Assembly: GCF_936270145.1 (NCBI RefSeq) | Contig: NZ_OW370537.1 | Span: 1,364,001-1,428,000 of the forward strand | DNA: 64,000 bases | Direction of reading: 5' to 3' | Origin: Wolbachia endosymbiont of Oedothorax gibbosus | Lineage (GTDB): Bacteria; Pseudomonadota; Alphaproteobacteria; Rickettsiales; Anaplasmataceae | Part shown: piece by piece, positions 1 through 12,265 of the stretch | How the letters are laid out: each line of letters opens with the position of its first letter | Position numbering within the stretch: the stretch's first letter is position 1 | The notes under the pieces: model-generated | What the model saw: only the letters and a program-made list of their open reading frames with translations | What the model was told of the DNA's origin: nothing | The model's database searches: none | Made by a program: the position numbers and the translations under genes

Positions 1-1002
1 TGGAGCCCTATTTTCATTTACGTCATAGGGCATTGCTTCAGGACCACTTTCCACACCTTCAATTATTGAGGGTAAAGGTGGTGCATATTGGTAAGCTAGT
101 GATGGTGTAATTGAATCATCCCAATTAGTACCCCAAGAAGTATAACTATCTGTCATACTAGCTTGTGTTTCTCTCCACTTCGATTTTACCTCACTTAAAC
201 TCATCGGTAATATCACATTCAGATTTGGAAGTGATTTGGATCTACGTAAATTATTCTGTCTTGTTTTTTGAAATTCCTCAAATGCAGCCTTAAATTTCAA
301 GAGCGAATTCGAATCATCTAATATAGCTCTAAGCGCTAGGGAAAGTTGCTGTGAAGTTAGAGATTGCTCTGGCAGATTCGGTGGAAGTGACATATGTTCT
401 TGACAATTTTTGATGGAATTACTACCATCTCCCAAATTGTTGTGCGCACCCATGATTATCGATGGCAAGCTAGGAAATGATTCAAATTGATTCATGCTAT
501 TCAGAGGCGAGGTAGTTTCTGGATATGATGGCAACGATTCCTCTGTTTGGTTAGCTTGCTGATCAGCACCATTAACCATAACGTTTTCAGGTTGCGGTGT
601 TTCTGTTTCTTTCACTGGATCATCAACTGATGGTTGTTGTGGAATAGGAATAACCGACTTTTCAGGCTCTTGCGAGAGCAACGGTGGCGTAGGAGTAGGT
701 GCATCTTTTTCTTGTACTAGACTTTGTCCTTTTTCTTCATTTTTACTTCCTGGTTCGCTACTAACCTTATTAGATTTACCCTTACTGCGTATGGCGGAAA
801 TAGTAAATGCTGCTAATGTAATTACTGAAGCTAATGCAGCAACTACAGAAATGGCAAAAATTGCCAGAGGAGCTGTAGAAATTACAATACCAAATTTAAT
901 TGCTAAAGCAACATAAGGAAAATATAAAACAGCTACAGCGCTAAATCCACCTAGCAAGAGAGCGGCAATTGAAAATTTCAAAACAGTTTTTCTTTTACTC
1001 AT
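1..1002 (-). CDS. Hypothetical membrane protein with Pro/Ser/Thr-rich tail (3' end outside the window)
   Basis: An open frame of 334 codons starts at the ATG at 1002 and runs off the left edge without a stop. The first 70 or so residues hold a Lys/Arg-rich start (MSKRKTVLKF) and two closely spaced hydrophobic segments (about residues 8-30 and 36-66), followed by a basic stretch. The rest is hydrophilic and rich in Pro, Ser, Glu and Gln, with a segment full of Pro-Thr and Pro-Gln around residues 105-150. I do not recognise a domain. The design, a short membrane hairpin with a long low-complexity tail, is seen in several other unknown genes of this window and is common among Wolbachia-specific proteins of possible host-facing function; that role is inference. 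It is transcribed towards the left edge, away from the nuo operon end at 1051. Confidence 0.75.
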   Translation of the reverse strand, partial: MSKRKTVLKFSIAALLLGGFSAVAVLYFPYVALAIKFGIVISTAPLAIFAISVVAALASVITLAAFTISAIRSKGKSNKVSSEPGSKNEEKGQSLVQEKDAPTPTPPLLSQEPEKSVIPIPQQPSVDDPVKETETPQPENVMVNGADQQANQTEESLPSYPETTSPLNSMNQFESFPSLPSIIMGAHNNLGDGSNSIKNCQEHMSLPPNLPEQSLTSQQLSLALRAILDDSNSLLKFKAAFEEFQKTRQNNLRRSKSLPNLNVILPMSLSEVKSKWRETQASMTDSYTSWGTNWDDSITPSLAYQYAPPLPSIIEGVESGPEAMPYDVNENRAP

Positions 1003-1050
1003 TTTTCACCACAAAATATTAATTAATCACTAATTATAAACACTAAGTTG

Positions 1051-2430
1051 TTAATTTGTCAATGAATTAATCAATGAGTAAAGATCTTCTACATACAAGA
1101 AAAGAACGAGGTTGATCAGTGAAGCCACTGAAGTGATAATGAATAGACCCTTAGAATAAGCAACCTTATTACCACTAGCTTTATCAAAATACATAACTTT
1201 CATGATATTTAAATAATAGTAGCATGATATCACACTCGCTATTACAAGGATCAAAGACAGGCTGATAAAGCCAGAATTTATTAAACTTTTGAATATAAAA
1301 AATTTAGCGATAAAACCTGCAAGTGGAGGTATTCCCGACATCGAGAGTAACAGCACAGAAAGATGAAATGCTACAATTGGGCGTTTCTTCCCTATACCAG
1401 ATAAATTTGCAATATCACAATCGTCATCGTCAATTTGTACAAGATATGAGAATAGCCCTATGCTTGTGATGATATATATCACCAGATACATTAAGGCACT
1501 ATCTGTTCCTGCTTGTGTAAAAAGAGAAAGTGAAGCAAATATAAAACCAATGTGACCAATTGAACTGTAAGCAAGCAGCCTTTTTAAGTTTTGCTGACGC
1601 AAGGCCCCAAAAGCTGAGATAAGCACAGACAATGCTGAAACGTATAAGAAAATAGGCTGAACATAACTTTTTACATTTACTAACTCTTCATTCATCAATC
1701 GGATTAAAAATGTTACAAGTGCAGCTTTTGGAGCTGTAGAAAAAAACGCAGTTACTATGGTAGGTGCACCTTGATAGACATCTGGAGCCCACATATGAAA
1801 AGGAGCAATAGCAAGCTTGAAACACAAACCAATTAAGACAAAGACTAACCCAAAAACTATTCCATAAGTTATCTGATGGTTTTGCAAGAATTCAGAGAAA
1901 TTGACTTGTCCTGTATATCCATAAAGCAGCGACATTCCATATAGCATAATGCAGGAAGATAGTGCACTAAGTGTAAAATATTTCACTCCTGCTTCACATG
2001 AATAAGCTGAATCTTTATTAAAGCTCGCAAGAACATACAAAGATATACTCATCAACTCAAAAGCTAAATAGAAAGAGATTAAACTATTTGCTGAAACCAA
2101 AGTTATCATGCCAAACAGCGCAAAAAGAATCAGTATTGAAAATTCATATTTATAGTCATATTTTGATAAATTCAGCAGCAAAAGTATTAAAATTCCTGTG
2201 CTGAGAATTAACCCTTGGGCTGACCTGATGTATAAGTTGAGTTTTAACAACGAATTAAAGAGAAAAATTTCATTGTTTTCTACCGAAAGAATTAAAATAA
2301 TCAAAGTTACTGCTGTGCAGCCAAGTGCTAATAAGTTGATAGTTCGGCGGTTAAATATAATCCCAAGCAGCAGCAACACTAACGAGGAGATAATAGAGAA
2401 CGTTTCCGGCAATATCTGTATATAATTCAT
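1051..2430 (-). CDS. nuoN: NADH-quinone oxidoreductase subunit N
   Basis: NuoN is one of the three antiporter-like membrane subunits of respiratory complex I and contributes to proton translocation coupled to NADH oxidation. The 459-residue product is hydrophobic throughout and carries family landmarks: a conserved Glu in a membrane helix (FELMSISLYVLASF, about residues 124-137) and a Lys/His region (FKLAIAPFHMWAPDVYQGAP, about residues 207-226). Length matches the family (about 460-490). It is the last gene of nuoJKLMN; its ATG overlaps the nuoM stop by 4 bp, which implies translational coupling. The call is firm. Confidence 0.97.
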   Translation of the reverse strand: MNYIQILPETFSIISSLVLLLLGIIFNRRTINLLALGCTAVTLIILILSVENNEIFLFNSLLKLNLYIRSAQGLILSTGILILLLLNLSKYDYKYEFSILILFALFGMITLVSANSLISFYLAFELMSISLYVLASFNKDSAYSCEAGVKYFTLSALSSCIMLYGMSLLYGYTGQVNFSEFLQNHQITYGIVFGLVFVLIGLCFKLAIAPFHMWAPDVYQGAPTIVTAFFSTAPKAALVTFLIRLMNEELVNVKSYVQPIFLYVSALSVLISAFGALRQQNLKRLLAYSSIGHIGFIFASLSLFTQAGTDSALMYLVIYIITSIGLFSYLVQIDDDDCDIANLSGIGKKRPIVAFHLSVLLLSMSGIPPLAGFIAKFFIFKSLINSGFISLSLILVIASVISCYYYLNIMKVMYFDKASGNKVAYSKGLFIITSVASLINLVLFLYVEDLYSLINSLTN

Positions 2431-3869
2431 AGCGCATTATATTTGACTAACAAGCTTGCCATACATGGCTTCAAATAATTCAGTGCAAGGGTTGGGTAGA
2501 ATCCAAGCAAAATAACAAACACTGCAAGCAGAATTAAGACAGAAAATTCTATGCTATCCAAGCGGTTGTTTAATAATTTAGAATAGCTAATCCCCCATAT
2601 TATTTGCTTACATAAATTCAGCATATAAACTGCGCTTAAAATAGTGCCAAGTGCGATAAATCCTGTAAAAAACCCTATGCTCTTAAACATTCCAATCATA
2701 GCCAAAAACTCACCTGCGAACCCAGATGTTCCAGGTAGCCCTATTGAAGCCATTGAAAATAAAATGAACATAAAACCAAATTTTGGCATTGTGTTTACTA
2801 TGCCAAAATACTTTGCAATCTCCAAAGTTCCAGTTCGAGTATATAGCATTCCAACACATAAAAATAAAGCAGCAGAGATAAGGCCATGACTGATCATTTG
2901 AAATATGCTACCCAGTACTCCTTCCTCACAAAATGAAAAGAGGCCAGCAGTAACGATCCCCATATGTGCTATTGAAGAATAAGCTATTAACTTCTTTATA
3001 TCATCTTGAGCAAACGCAACTAGCGAAGCATATATCACCGCAATAATGCTCAGCACAACAACGAAATTTGAAAAATACAAACTTGCCTGAGGAAGCATTG
3101 GAATAGAAAACCTTAAAAATCCATATCCCCCCATTTTAATAAGCAAGCCAGCTAAAATCACAGATCCAGAAGTTGGTGATTGCACATGTGCATCAGGAAG
3201 CCAAGTGTGAAATGGAAACATTGGAACTTTTATTGCAAAGGAAATAAAAAATGCAATCCACAGCAATGACTGCACTTCAAGATCAAGGCTTGGCACTAAT
3301 GTGGCTAATTTTTGTATATTAAACGTCCCAAAAATGCTATAGATGTATACTAACCCAAGTAGAAATAATAATGAGCCAGTTAATGTATAAAGAAACAACT
3401 TAAACGTCGCATATATCCTTTGCTTTCCTCCCCAAATGCCAATAATAAAGAACATTGGTATTAAAACAGCTTCAAAAAACACATAGAAGCTTATAGCATC
3501 CAGTGAAACGAAAAAACCGACTACAAAACTCTCAAGAAGCAAAAATAGCGCCATATACGATTTGAGGTTTGTATAACTCATTTTGCAGTTATAGAGTATA
3601 CAAATTACAAACAAGAAAGTTGTCAGCAGAAGGAAAAGCAGCGATATACCATCCACCCCTATTCCTACATTCTTGATTGGATAGCTGACAAACTGAAAGT
3701 CTGCATTGTTATAATCAAATCCTATACAAGCTACAATGCTAAGCAAAAATGGAAGTATAGCAAAAAATAGGGCAAGGAATCTTAGGTGTATAGATTGATG
3801 GTTAATCCTGATCGAGGATAAAATTAACGCTCCTATCAGTGGAAGCAAGAATATACTAAGTAACAACAC
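2427..3869 (-). CDS. nuoM: NADH-quinone oxidoreductase subunit M
   Basis: NuoM is an antiporter-like proton-pumping subunit of complex I. The 480-residue polytopic protein shows the conserved Glu in a membrane helix (SFYVFFEAVLIPMFFIIGIW, about residues 126-145) and the motif PMFPFHTWLPDAHVQSPTSG (about residues 216-235) containing key Lys/His residues of this family. The start used is a GTG at 3869, 3 bp after the nuoL stop; no better in-frame ATG lies near. The 3' end overlaps nuoN by 4 bp. Spacing and order are those of a single transcript J-K-L-M-N. Confidence 0.97.
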   Translation of the reverse strand: MLLLSIFLLPLIGALILSSIRINHQSIHLRFLALFFAILPFLLSIVACIGFDYNNADFQFVSYPIKNVGIGVDGISLLFLLLTTFLFVICILYNCKMSYTNLKSYMALFLLLESFVVGFFVSLDAISFYVFFEAVLIPMFFIIGIWGGKQRIYATFKLFLYTLTGSLLFLLGLVYIYSIFGTFNIQKLATLVPSLDLEVQSLLWIAFFISFAIKVPMFPFHTWLPDAHVQSPTSGSVILAGLLIKMGGYGFLRFSIPMLPQASLYFSNFVVVLSIIAVIYASLVAFAQDDIKKLIAYSSIAHMGIVTAGLFSFCEEGVLGSIFQMISHGLISAALFLCVGMLYTRTGTLEIAKYFGIVNTMPKFGFMFILFSMASIGLPGTSGFAGEFLAMIGMFKSIGFFTGFIALGTILSAVYMLNLCKQIIWGISYSKLLNNRLDSIEFSVLILLAVFVILLGFYPTLALNYLKPCMASLLVKYNAL

Positions 3870-3872
3870 CTT

Positions 3873-5729
3873 CTATTTAATTCCAATAATATACAAAGCA
3901 CCAATTATTAAAGTAACAAACATAACAAATGCATAATCAAATATATAACCAGTTTGTAACTTTATAGAACTTTTTGAACATTCATTAACCAACCTTACAA
4001 CACCATTTGGTCCAAATGAATCAATAGCCTTAACATCAAACTTCCATAGAAGCCTAGATATAAACCTTATCGGTGCAATTATAACAAACTCATACACCTC
4101 ATCAAAGTACCATTTATTCTGCAAAAACTTAAGTAAAAATTTACTCTTAATTTGCCTAATTACTTGATATTGGTAAATTAGGTACGCAAGTGCTATTCCA
4201 CTTAGGCTTGCTAAGGTTGGCAGCAGTTTCATAAAAAAATTATGAACTCCATGCTCATCAATCATCATTAAACTTGATTTCCAAAACGCATTACTAGTTA
4301 TGTTCAAAATATTTGCTCCCCATATCCCAGAAAATACTGATCCAAAAGCAAGTATCAGTAATGGTATAAGCATAATCTTTGGTGCCTCATGTATATTAAT
4401 TTTACTTTGTTTTTGGCTATGGAACACAAGAAGCAACAACCTCCAAGAGTAAAAGGCTGTGAAGAATGCAACAACTAAGCTTATTACAAAAGCAAAGCTA
4501 TCCGTGCTATAAGCATGTTCAATTATCAAATCCTTTGAGTAAAAACCTGCAAATGGAAATATTCCAGAAAGCGCAAGAGACCCAATCCACATGAGAGTGT
4601 AAGTGCAAGGGATTTTCTTCCAGCAATTTCCCATTTTCTGAATGTTTTGCTCATGATGCATTGCATGAATTACATTGCCAGCACCAAGAAATAGTAGAGC
4701 TTTAAAAAAAGCGTGTGTCATTAAATGAAAAATAGCAACATTGTAAGCAGAAAGCCCACATGCCATGAACATATAACCAAGTTGACTGCAGGTTGAATAA
4801 GCAATTATCTTCTTTATATCGTTCTGAGTAATCGCAACGGTGGCTGCAAAAAAAGCAGTGAGCGCACCAACAATAACTATTAATTCCCTTGCAATATTTG
4901 ATAATTCAAAGAGTGGTGAACATTTTGCTATTAAAAATATACCTGCTGTTACCATCGTTGCTGCGTGAATGAGTGCAGAAACAGGGGTTGGCCCTTCCAT
5001 TGCATCTGGCAACCAAACATGTAAACCAAGCTGTGCAGATTTACCCATACAGCCAATAAAAAGTAATATGCATATTATATGAATTATTTTAAATTCACAG
5101 CAGAATGCCCTAATGTTTTGCGCACCAAGAAGATCAGCTGTGTCAAAAACTTCAGTAAATTTCAAAGAGTGAAATGTATAATAAACGAGAAAGATCCCAA
5201 TCAATAGTGCAAAGTCTCCTACCCTATTTACAACAAATGCTTTAATTGCTGCATTATTTGCAGAATATTTTTGGAACCAAAATCCTATGAGTAAATAAGA
5301 ACATAGGCCAACCCCTTCCCAGCCAAAAAAAAGCTGCACGAAATTATCGCTTACAACCAGCACAATCATGCAAAATGTGAACAGCGATAGGTAAGAAAAA
5401 AACCTCGACTTCCCTTTATCATGCTCCATATAACCGATAGAATAGAGGTGGACTACCAGCGAAACGGTGGTAATAACAATAAGCATTAAGGATGAGAGAG
5501 CATCTACACTAATTGCCCAATTTACTTTTAATACACTTAATGAAAATAAAGGAAATAAACTCAAGTGATAATTTTCAGAGAAGGTGAGAAAAACATACCA
5601 AGATAAAGCTGCAGATATTCCAATCCCTGCCGTTGTAATTAACTGACCAAAAACATCTTTTCTAAAAAGTGCTGCAAATAGTGAACCAAAAAGTGGCAAA
5701 AATACTATTAATTTCAGTATATCCATCAT
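3873..5729 (-). CDS. nuoL: NADH-quinone oxidoreductase subunit L
   Basis: NuoL is the distal antiporter-like subunit of complex I, with a C-terminal lateral helix that runs along the membrane arm. The 618-residue protein has the family motif [20 protein letters not shown] (about residues 131-150) with the conserved Glu, and [20 protein letters not shown] (about residues 233-252). Its length fits full-length NuoL (about 610-640). Two ATG codons lie in tandem at the start (5729 and 5726); the first overlaps the nuoK stop by 4 bp. No defects are seen. Confidence 0.97.
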   Translation of the reverse strand: MMDILKLIVFLPLFGSLFAALFRKDVFGQLITTAGIGISAALSWYVFLTFSENYHLSLFPLFSLSVLKVNWAISVDALSSLMLIVITTVSLVVHLYSIGYMEHDKGKSRFFSYLSLFTFCMIVLVVSDNFVQLFFGWEGVGLCSYLLIGFWFQKYSANNAAIKAFVVNRVGDFALLIGIFLVYYTFHSLKFTEVFDTADLLGAQNIRAFCCEFKIIHIICILLFIGCMGKSAQLGLHVWLPDAMEGPTPVSALIHAATMVTAGIFLIAKCSPLFELSNIARELIVIVGALTAFFAATVAITQNDIKKIIAYSTCSQLGYMFMACGLSAYNVAIFHLMTHAFFKALLFLGAGNVIHAMHHEQNIQKMGNCWKKIPCTYTLMWIGSLALSGIFPFAGFYSKDLIIEHAYSTDSFAFVISLVVAFFTAFYSWRLLLLVFHSQKQSKINIHEAPKIMLIPLLILAFGSVFSGIWGANILNITSNAFWKSSLMMIDEHGVHNFFMKLLPTLASLSGIALAYLIYQYQVIRQIKSKFLLKFLQNKWYFDEVYEFVIIAPIRFISRLLWKFDVKAIDSFGPNGVVRLVNECSKSSIKLQTGYIFDYAFVMFVTLIIGALYIIGIK

Positions 5730-6034
5730 TCTTTCATTAAATTTGCTTGTTCAACGTCTATATTGCCACGGCTTCTATAATATACAACCAATATTGCAAG
5801 CCCAACTCCTGACTCTGCTGCCGCAACAGTCAACACAAACATCACAAAAATTTGCCCAACTATATCATTCATAAAGGCAGAAAAAGCAACTAGATTGATG
5901 TTAATCGCCAACAATAATATTTCTATTGATAACAATATATTGATTATGCTCTTACGGTTGATGAAAATACCGCATACCCCAATAGTGAACAAAACAGCAG
6001 CAACTATCAAAAAATGATTTAATCCTATTTCCAT
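5726..6034 (-). CDS. nuoK: NADH-quinone oxidoreductase subunit K
   Basis: NuoK is the small Mrp-C-like membrane subunit of complex I, with three transmembrane helices and two conserved intramembrane Glu residues. In this 102-residue product the helices are at about 7-23, 29-50 and 60-84. The conserved Glu residues are visible in [19 protein letters not shown] and [13 protein letters not shown]. Start ATG at 6034 overlaps the nuoJ 3' end by 10 bp, and the stop overlaps nuoL by 4 bp, so it is tightly coupled in the nuo operon. Confidence 0.97.
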   Translation of the reverse strand: MEIGLNHFLIVAAVLFTIGVCGIFINRKSIINILLSIEILLLAININLVAFSAFMNDIVGQIFVMFVLTVAAAESGVGLAILVVYYRSRGNIDVEQANLMKE

Positions 6035-6603
6035 TCTACTCCTTTTCCAAATTTAGCCTTAACCAATTTTACAGATGAAGATTGTGTCAATTGTTTTAAT
6101 ACATTCTGTTTTTTAACTTCTTTTTTCTTGTCCTGCAGAGTAAGAGCAATTGCACCGACAATTGCAACAAGCAGTAGAATACCAGAAAGATGAAAAGCGT
6201 ACATGTAGTCAGTGTAGAGCAAATTACCGATAGCTTCCACGTTATTAGTATTATAGTTTATAACATTGCTTATATTCGGTGCTGAGCTGCGGATTACAAA
6301 GCTGATGACTAGAAAAAACACAACACATAATATAGCACCAAGAGTGAAATGCTTCGCAAAACCCTGGCGCAACCTTATATCGAGCATCATAACTACAAAG
6401 AGGAATAACACTGCAACTGCACCGATGTATACTATCAGCACCATCATAGCAATGAATTCAGCTCCAAGGAGAATGAAAAGCACTGCAGAGTTAACGAAGG
6501 TGAAAATTAAAAATAATACTGCATGCACAGGATTCCTTACGCTAATCACGCATACAGCAGATAAAATGCTAAGAATTGCGAAAAAATAAAAGAAAAAAGG
6601 CAT
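6025..6603 (-). CDS. nuoJ: NADH-quinone oxidoreductase subunit J
   Basis: NuoJ is a complex I membrane subunit beside NuoK. The 192-residue product has five hydrophobic segments, including the family signature region [20 protein letters not shown] (about residues 49-68) that contains the conserved helix-kink glycine and tyrosine. It is the first gene of the local nuoJKLMN cluster. Nothing from nuoA-I lies upstream: the next 1.5 kb hold only repeats and the non-coding element, so the promoter for this five-gene operon must lie between 6604 and about 6727 or inside the element. Confidence 0.96.
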   Translation of the reverse strand: MPFFFYFFAILSILSAVCVISVRNPVHAVLFLIFTFVNSAVLFILLGAEFIAMMVLIVYIGAVAVLFLFVVMMLDIRLRQGFAKHFTLGAILCVVFFLVISFVIRSSAPNISNVINYNTNNVEAIGNLLYTDYMYAFHLSGILLLVAIVGAIALTLQDKKKEVKKQNVLKQLTQSSSVKLVKAKFGKGVEWK

Positions 6604-6726
6604 CGATACTTTAACTGCAACAACAATTACTAATTTAAAGTGACTATTGTTGTAAAGTCAATACTAAATGCCTACCTTATGGATGAACTTGCGATTGTGA
6701 TTTTAAACACTCAGGAGTAAGGACAT

Positions 6727-8099
6727 TAGACTTCTTGCATAACCCAAACTAAGTAGAAAAAAGGTATCATCCAAGTAGCCTCCTTCTCCTGTCATCCAAG
6801 TAGCGTGACTACTTGGATCTAAATTTTTTTATATGAAACCATTATACTTGTAGGCTCAAGTTCCTCACATAGTGAACAAAAAAGTAAATGAGATCCCAGT
6901 GTCACGCACTGGGATGACATGGTGAGGTGTCATCCAACTTCCCCTGTCATCCAAGTAGCCCTCATCCCAGTGCCCCCTGTAATGTCATCCAAGTAGCTGA
7001 CACTGGGATCTAGCAAGCTTTGCTTGCAAATAAGTCTAATACGCGTCGCGTTTTATGCCAAAACACAATTGGAGTTACATGCAAAATAGATCCCAGTGTC
7101 AGCTACTTGGATGACAGGAAGAGGGCTACTCGGATGACAAAAAAAGGAGCACTGGCATGACAGCAGTCCTACGTCATACCGCCGCGGTATCTCTTAACAT
7201 AGATCCCGCTAACACGTAGCAGAATGACGAATTGCTTAACCGTCATACCGCGATTCATTCGCGGTATCTCATCCGCTAACAAGAGATCCCGCTAACACGT
7301 AGCGGGATGACGAATTACTTAACCATCATCTACACCGTCATACCGCCGCAGACCGTCATACCGCGATTCATTCGCGGTATCTCCCAGCATAGATCCCCTA
7401 CTATACCTTAACATAGATCCCGCTAACAAGCAGCGGGATGACGAATTACTTAACCATCATCTACACCGTCATACCGCGATTCATTCGCGGTATCTCTAGA
7501 TCCCGCTAGCACGTAGCAGGATGACGAATTATTTAACCGTCATACCGCGGTTCATTCGCGGTATCTCTTAGCCGCTAACAAGCAGCGGGATGATGGTTGT
7601 TGTTTAGCTATAAATGTTAATAAATTTACCAAACGGAAAAAAAGGCAAAAGAAGCCCTAGTCATTGTTTATTTTCAGTATCGGCGTTCTTTAAGTCTTAA
7701 ACACTGCAATTTAGCTGCTTTTAAACGCAACTAACTTAAGCTATAAATGTTTAAGAAATTTACCAGCAGAAAAAAAAGACAAAGAATCCCCGGAGTAGCT
7801 AGTTATTCCACTCTTTATTTTAAAATTTGACGTTGGGTGATGTCTTAAACGCTTTATAAGCGCTTTTCAGCTTATGTGGGTAAAAACCCAAAATTTTTAT
7901 AAAGACATAGTATGCACATAGTGCAAAAATTAAACAATAGTACGCCAAATACAAGTCTTCTTGTCATTTTAATCTGCACAGATTGGGAAGTTAAATAATA
8001 TAGCTTCAGTTTCATGATAAGGGGGCTGGCAAGGCTTGTCAAGTAAGTTTTTTTTCTATTCCCAATAAAAGTTTGTTATATGGTTATGCAAGAAGTCTA
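6727..8099. mobile_element. Non-autonomous TA-flanked element, copy 1 (complete, about 1.37 kb)
   Basis: The ends are TAGACTTCTTGCATAACC at 6727 and its reverse complement ending at 8099, each including a TA that is probably the duplicated target. There is no credible ORF inside. Two parts are visible: an array of short palindromes (about 6766-7600) and an AT-rich core (about 7660-8060) that is nearly identical, in reverse orientation, to 17590-18020 and 33310-33765. The first ten bases of the ends equal those of the ISWpi1-type IS5 elements at 21157 and 63003, so it is probably a MITE-like passenger of that transposase. This element accounts for the long gap between nuoJ and mnmA; besides it, 6604-6726 shows nothing recognisable. 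Confidence 0.7.
6766..7600. repeat. Array of short palindromic repeats (two families)
   Basis: At least two palindrome families alternate here. Family A reads like TCATCCCAGTGTCAGCTACT...GGATGACA, with CAGTG/CACTG or CAGCTAC stems. Family B reads like GTCATACCGCGATTCATTCG/CGGTATCTC, often paired with a unit GATCCCGCTAACACGTAGCG/GGATGACGAATT. The same units recur at 9.3, 12.8, 18.1-18.4, 31.1, 33.8-34.1, 36.1-36.4, 46.3-46.6, 49.4, 55.1 and 62.9 kb. Such units are known in Wolbachia as palindromic elements. Spacing is irregular and spacers are not unique, so this is not a CRISPR array. Confidence 0.8.
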
Positions 8100-8132
8100 T
8101 TGTATGTTTACATTCTGCATTAAAGCTTTCAG

Positions 8133-9236
8133 TTAAGAACATATCCATCCACCGCCAATTACTTGCTCATCTTTATACGCTACACAGGCTTGACCTGGAC
8201 TGATGCCAAAGTAATCGTCGTTTAAAATTACACAGGCTTTATTTTTTTCGTCAATTGAATGTATTGTTGCTAAACTTCCCGCATGTGATGATCTCAGCTT
8301 CACAGTTACTTCCATACCTTCCTTTGGTTGTTCTAACCAATTTAACTCTTTGATCAATATTTTTTTTTGCATTAATGCGTTGATCGGACCTACTATAACC
8401 TCATTATTCTCTGTATTAATTTTTATTACGTAAAGAGGCTCATTGTGTGCGATGCAGAGGCCTCTTCTTTGCCCTACTGTAAAATTTACTATGCCACTGT
8501 GCTCACCTAACACTTTTCCATTTACATCCACAATTCTGCCTTTCTGTACGGATTGTGGAGCTAATTTAGCTATTGTTTTACTATAGCTTTCGGAAACAAA
8601 GCATATATCTTGACTGTCCGGCTTTTCAGAAATTTGTAAGCTGAAATATTTTGCTAATTTTCTTATATCACTTTTATAGAACCCACCTAGTGGAAATCGC
8701 AAAAGCTTTAACTGCTCCTTAGTAGTTGCAAACAGAAAATAGCTTTGATCTTTACTTTTATCAATGCTTCTGCACAACTTTACCTCACCATTTTTTTCTA
8801 ATCTTCTCACGTAATGTCCTGTTACAAGCACATCCGCACCAAGATTTTTTGTAACTTGCAATAGATCACGAAATTTTACCGTTTGGTTACATCTCACGCA
8901 TGGTATGGGAGTTTCCCCACGCATATAGGTACTTGCAAAATCCTCTATTACTTCCTTTTTAAATATTTCCTCGTAGTTTAAAATATAGTGAGGAAAGCCA
9001 ACACTTTCAGCCACGCGCTTAGCGTCATAAATATCCTGTCCAGCGCAGCATGCACCCTTTCTTGCACCGTCGGTGCCATAGAGTTGAAGAGTTACACCTA
9101 TCACCTGATACCCAAGGTTATGTAGCAGTGCTGCAGCAACGGAACTATCAACTCCCCCGGACATTGCAACAATAGCCCTGGTCTGATGCGGAGCTTTATC
9201 TTTTAACAAAGGTTCAATTTCAAATTCTTTTAGCAT
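8133..9236 (-). CDS. mnmA: tRNA-specific 2-thiouridylase MnmA
   Basis: MnmA adds sulfur at C2 of the wobble uridine (U34) in tRNA Lys, Glu and Gln, using ATP and a persulfide relay. The PP-loop motif SGGVDSS lies near residues 25-31. The two catalytic cysteines are visible in TPIPCVRCN and DSQDICFV. Length from the ATG at 9236 is 367 residues, normal for the family. The frame stays open 30 codons further upstream to 9326, but those codons translate a palindromic repeat and a tract without family similarity, so I reject the longer start. The gene is flanked downstream by the non-coding element. Confidence 0.93.
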   Translation of the reverse strand: MLKEFEIEPLLKDKAPHQTRAIVAMSGGVDSSVAAALLHNLGYQVIGVTLQLYGTDGARKGACCAGQDIYDAKRVAESVGFPHYILNYEEIFKKEVIEDFASTYMRGETPIPCVRCNQTVKFRDLLQVTKNLGADVLVTGHYVRRLEKNGEVKLCRSIDKSKDQSYFLFATTKEQLKLLRFPLGGFYKSDIRKLAKYFSLQISEKPDSQDICFVSESYSKTIAKLAPQSVQKGRIVDVNGKVLGEHSGIVNFTVGQRRGLCIAHNEPLYVIKINTENNEVIVGPINALMQKKILIKELNWLEQPKEGMEVTVKLRSSHAGSLATIHSIDEKNKACVILNDDYFGISPGQACVAYKDEQVIGGGWICS

Positions 9237-9326
9237 ATAATTTATAAACACAAACTTGGTGTCAAGCACTGGAATCCAGTTTCTATTACACAATTTCATC
9301 GAAACAGCATACTTATTTGTAGTCAA

Positions 9327-9415
9327 GTTCCAGTGTCACGCTACTTGGATGATACCCTTTCCTGCTAGAAGTTGCCTTCAAATTACTTGGTGCGTGACAC
9401 TGGGATCTCATTTAT
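9327..9415. repeat. Family-A palindromic repeat pair between mreB and mnmA
   Basis: Two diverged copies of the CAGTGTCACGCTACTTGGAT / GTGACACTGGGATC unit lie in inverted orientation around 9330-9410. The repeat reaches into the open frame upstream of mnmA, which explains the spurious N-terminal extension. It could form a hairpin in the transcript between mreB and mnmA. Confidence 0.7.
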
Positions 9416-9464
9416 ATTACATAATTCCATCAAAATAATTCGATACACTACCTTCAAAAACAAT

Positions 9465-10975
<1,511 letters not shown>

Positions 10976-11010
10976 AATATGAGCTAACAGACTAAATTCA
11001 TCTGCATTTT

Positions 11011-11985
11011 TTAAAAAGAAGAAAGGTTTATTTCATTGAAAATCAAGTACAAATTTTCAACACTGCTAACTTTCTCGTTAGTTTTGCCTTTTATAGCAAA
11101 TTTCTCTTTTATGTGTGGTTGAATGAACTCAATAAATTCTCTGGATGTTCCAATCATCCTTTCCATGAATAACCCTTGAGTTTCATACATAACATGTCTC
11201 GTAATTGGACTACTTATAGAATTTTGCGCTAAACATTTTTGATAAATTACATAACCACTATGCCGTAAAAGAGAAAATAAACCATAACAAAAATCAGATT
11301 CATCATAATCTGTAGGGCAGTAATAAGAAGTACGAACCTCATGCAGTGCAACGCCCATTTGCTGTAAACATAACGAGCCAAGTTCAACCTGCTTCTGAGT
11401 AGCAACTTTTTGTATATTAGTAACCTTATCCTTTTTCTGCTTTTCAATTATTTTATCTACATTTCCACTAAAGAATTTGCCTACCTTGGGAAATATTTCC
11501 TTTATATTCTTTTCTGTGATATCAGAGTCATAGTCAGCAAGCAGTGAGTCGTATTTCGAGCATTTTAATTGCTGCGATTTTATAGAAGCTACTTCGCGAA
11601 TGAGTGTGATTAAATCAGCAAAACGTTCTTTTAGTCTTTCCAAATTACTGGTTTCAGAATTGGTTAGCCTCCATAAACTTTGGCATTCAACTTTAGCTTT
11701 GGACAAAGATTTTACTAAATCAATAGGAACAGCACTGTTGCTCTTATGTATTCTCTCTATTAACTTTAGCTGCTGAGTATTTGCACTTTTTTTGTTACCA
11801 AGAGCATCTGCTAATGATTCCTTTATTACGTCATGAGAGATAATTTCATGTCTGATTTCTTCTAGAAGACCCATTTGTTCAACTTTGTCCTCTGCATTCA
11901 ATTGGCTTTGGTTTAGTACTTTTAGCGTATTTTCGATATTCTTTACCCTATGTAATACTCCCTCTAAAAACTTATAAGATTTCAT
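11011..11985 (-). pseudogene. N-terminal part of a frameshifted, active-site-degenerate M32 carboxypeptidase
   Basis: This 324-residue product aligns by eye with M32 carboxypeptidases. It has a helical N-terminus, PIDLVKSLSKAKVECQSLW (about residues 91-109), YDSLLADYDSDITEKNIKEI (about 145-164) and SYYCPTDYDESDFCYGLFSL (about 221-240). Where active enzymes carry HEXXH in a context like VIHEAGHALYE, this protein reads LRHSGYVIYQ, so the catalytic Glu and the second His are lost. The third-ligand motif HESQS reads YETQG. The family needs about 500 residues; this frame plus the 10565-10975 frame gives about 470. It is probably a decaying gene; a non-catalytic protein is the alternative. Confidence 0.72.
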
Positions 11986-12184
11986 AATTTGTTCATTATT
12001 TTAGAAAACATCTGTTTAACATCGTAATAGATTAATAATAAAGTTAAAAGTATATTTGCTTAAAGTACAATAAAAAATTGCACATTTTATTCCTTATATT
12101 GGATTTTTCTACTCAGAGTCCAGCACATATTATAAGAAAATTAATTGTAAGGTTGTAGAAAAAGTATTTAGTATTTTATTTCTC

Positions 12185-12215
12185 TTGACTATATTACAAT
12201 ATGGGGAGATATTAG
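12185..12215 (+). promoter_or_regulatory. Possible sigma-70 promoter for pal
   Basis: TTGACT at 12185-12190 is followed, 17-19 bases on, by GATATT/TATTAG (12208-12215). It lies about 50 bases before the pal ATG. The 200 bases before it are AT-rich with no other feature. The -10 box is a poor match, so the call is tentative. Confidence 0.3.
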
Positions 12216-12265
12216 GTACTGAAATTAAAGTTACGCACTATTTTAAAATTTATGGAGGTTTAGTA

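Noticed and set aside
6766..7600. Repeats with regular look, considered as a CRISPR array
   Set aside because: Units are palindromic, differ in length and family, have no unique spacers of constant size, and recur throughout the window without cas genes.
9237..9326. Longer mnmA start giving 30 more residues
   Set aside because: The extra codons translate a repeat-derived tract; the family N-terminus fits the ATG at 9236.
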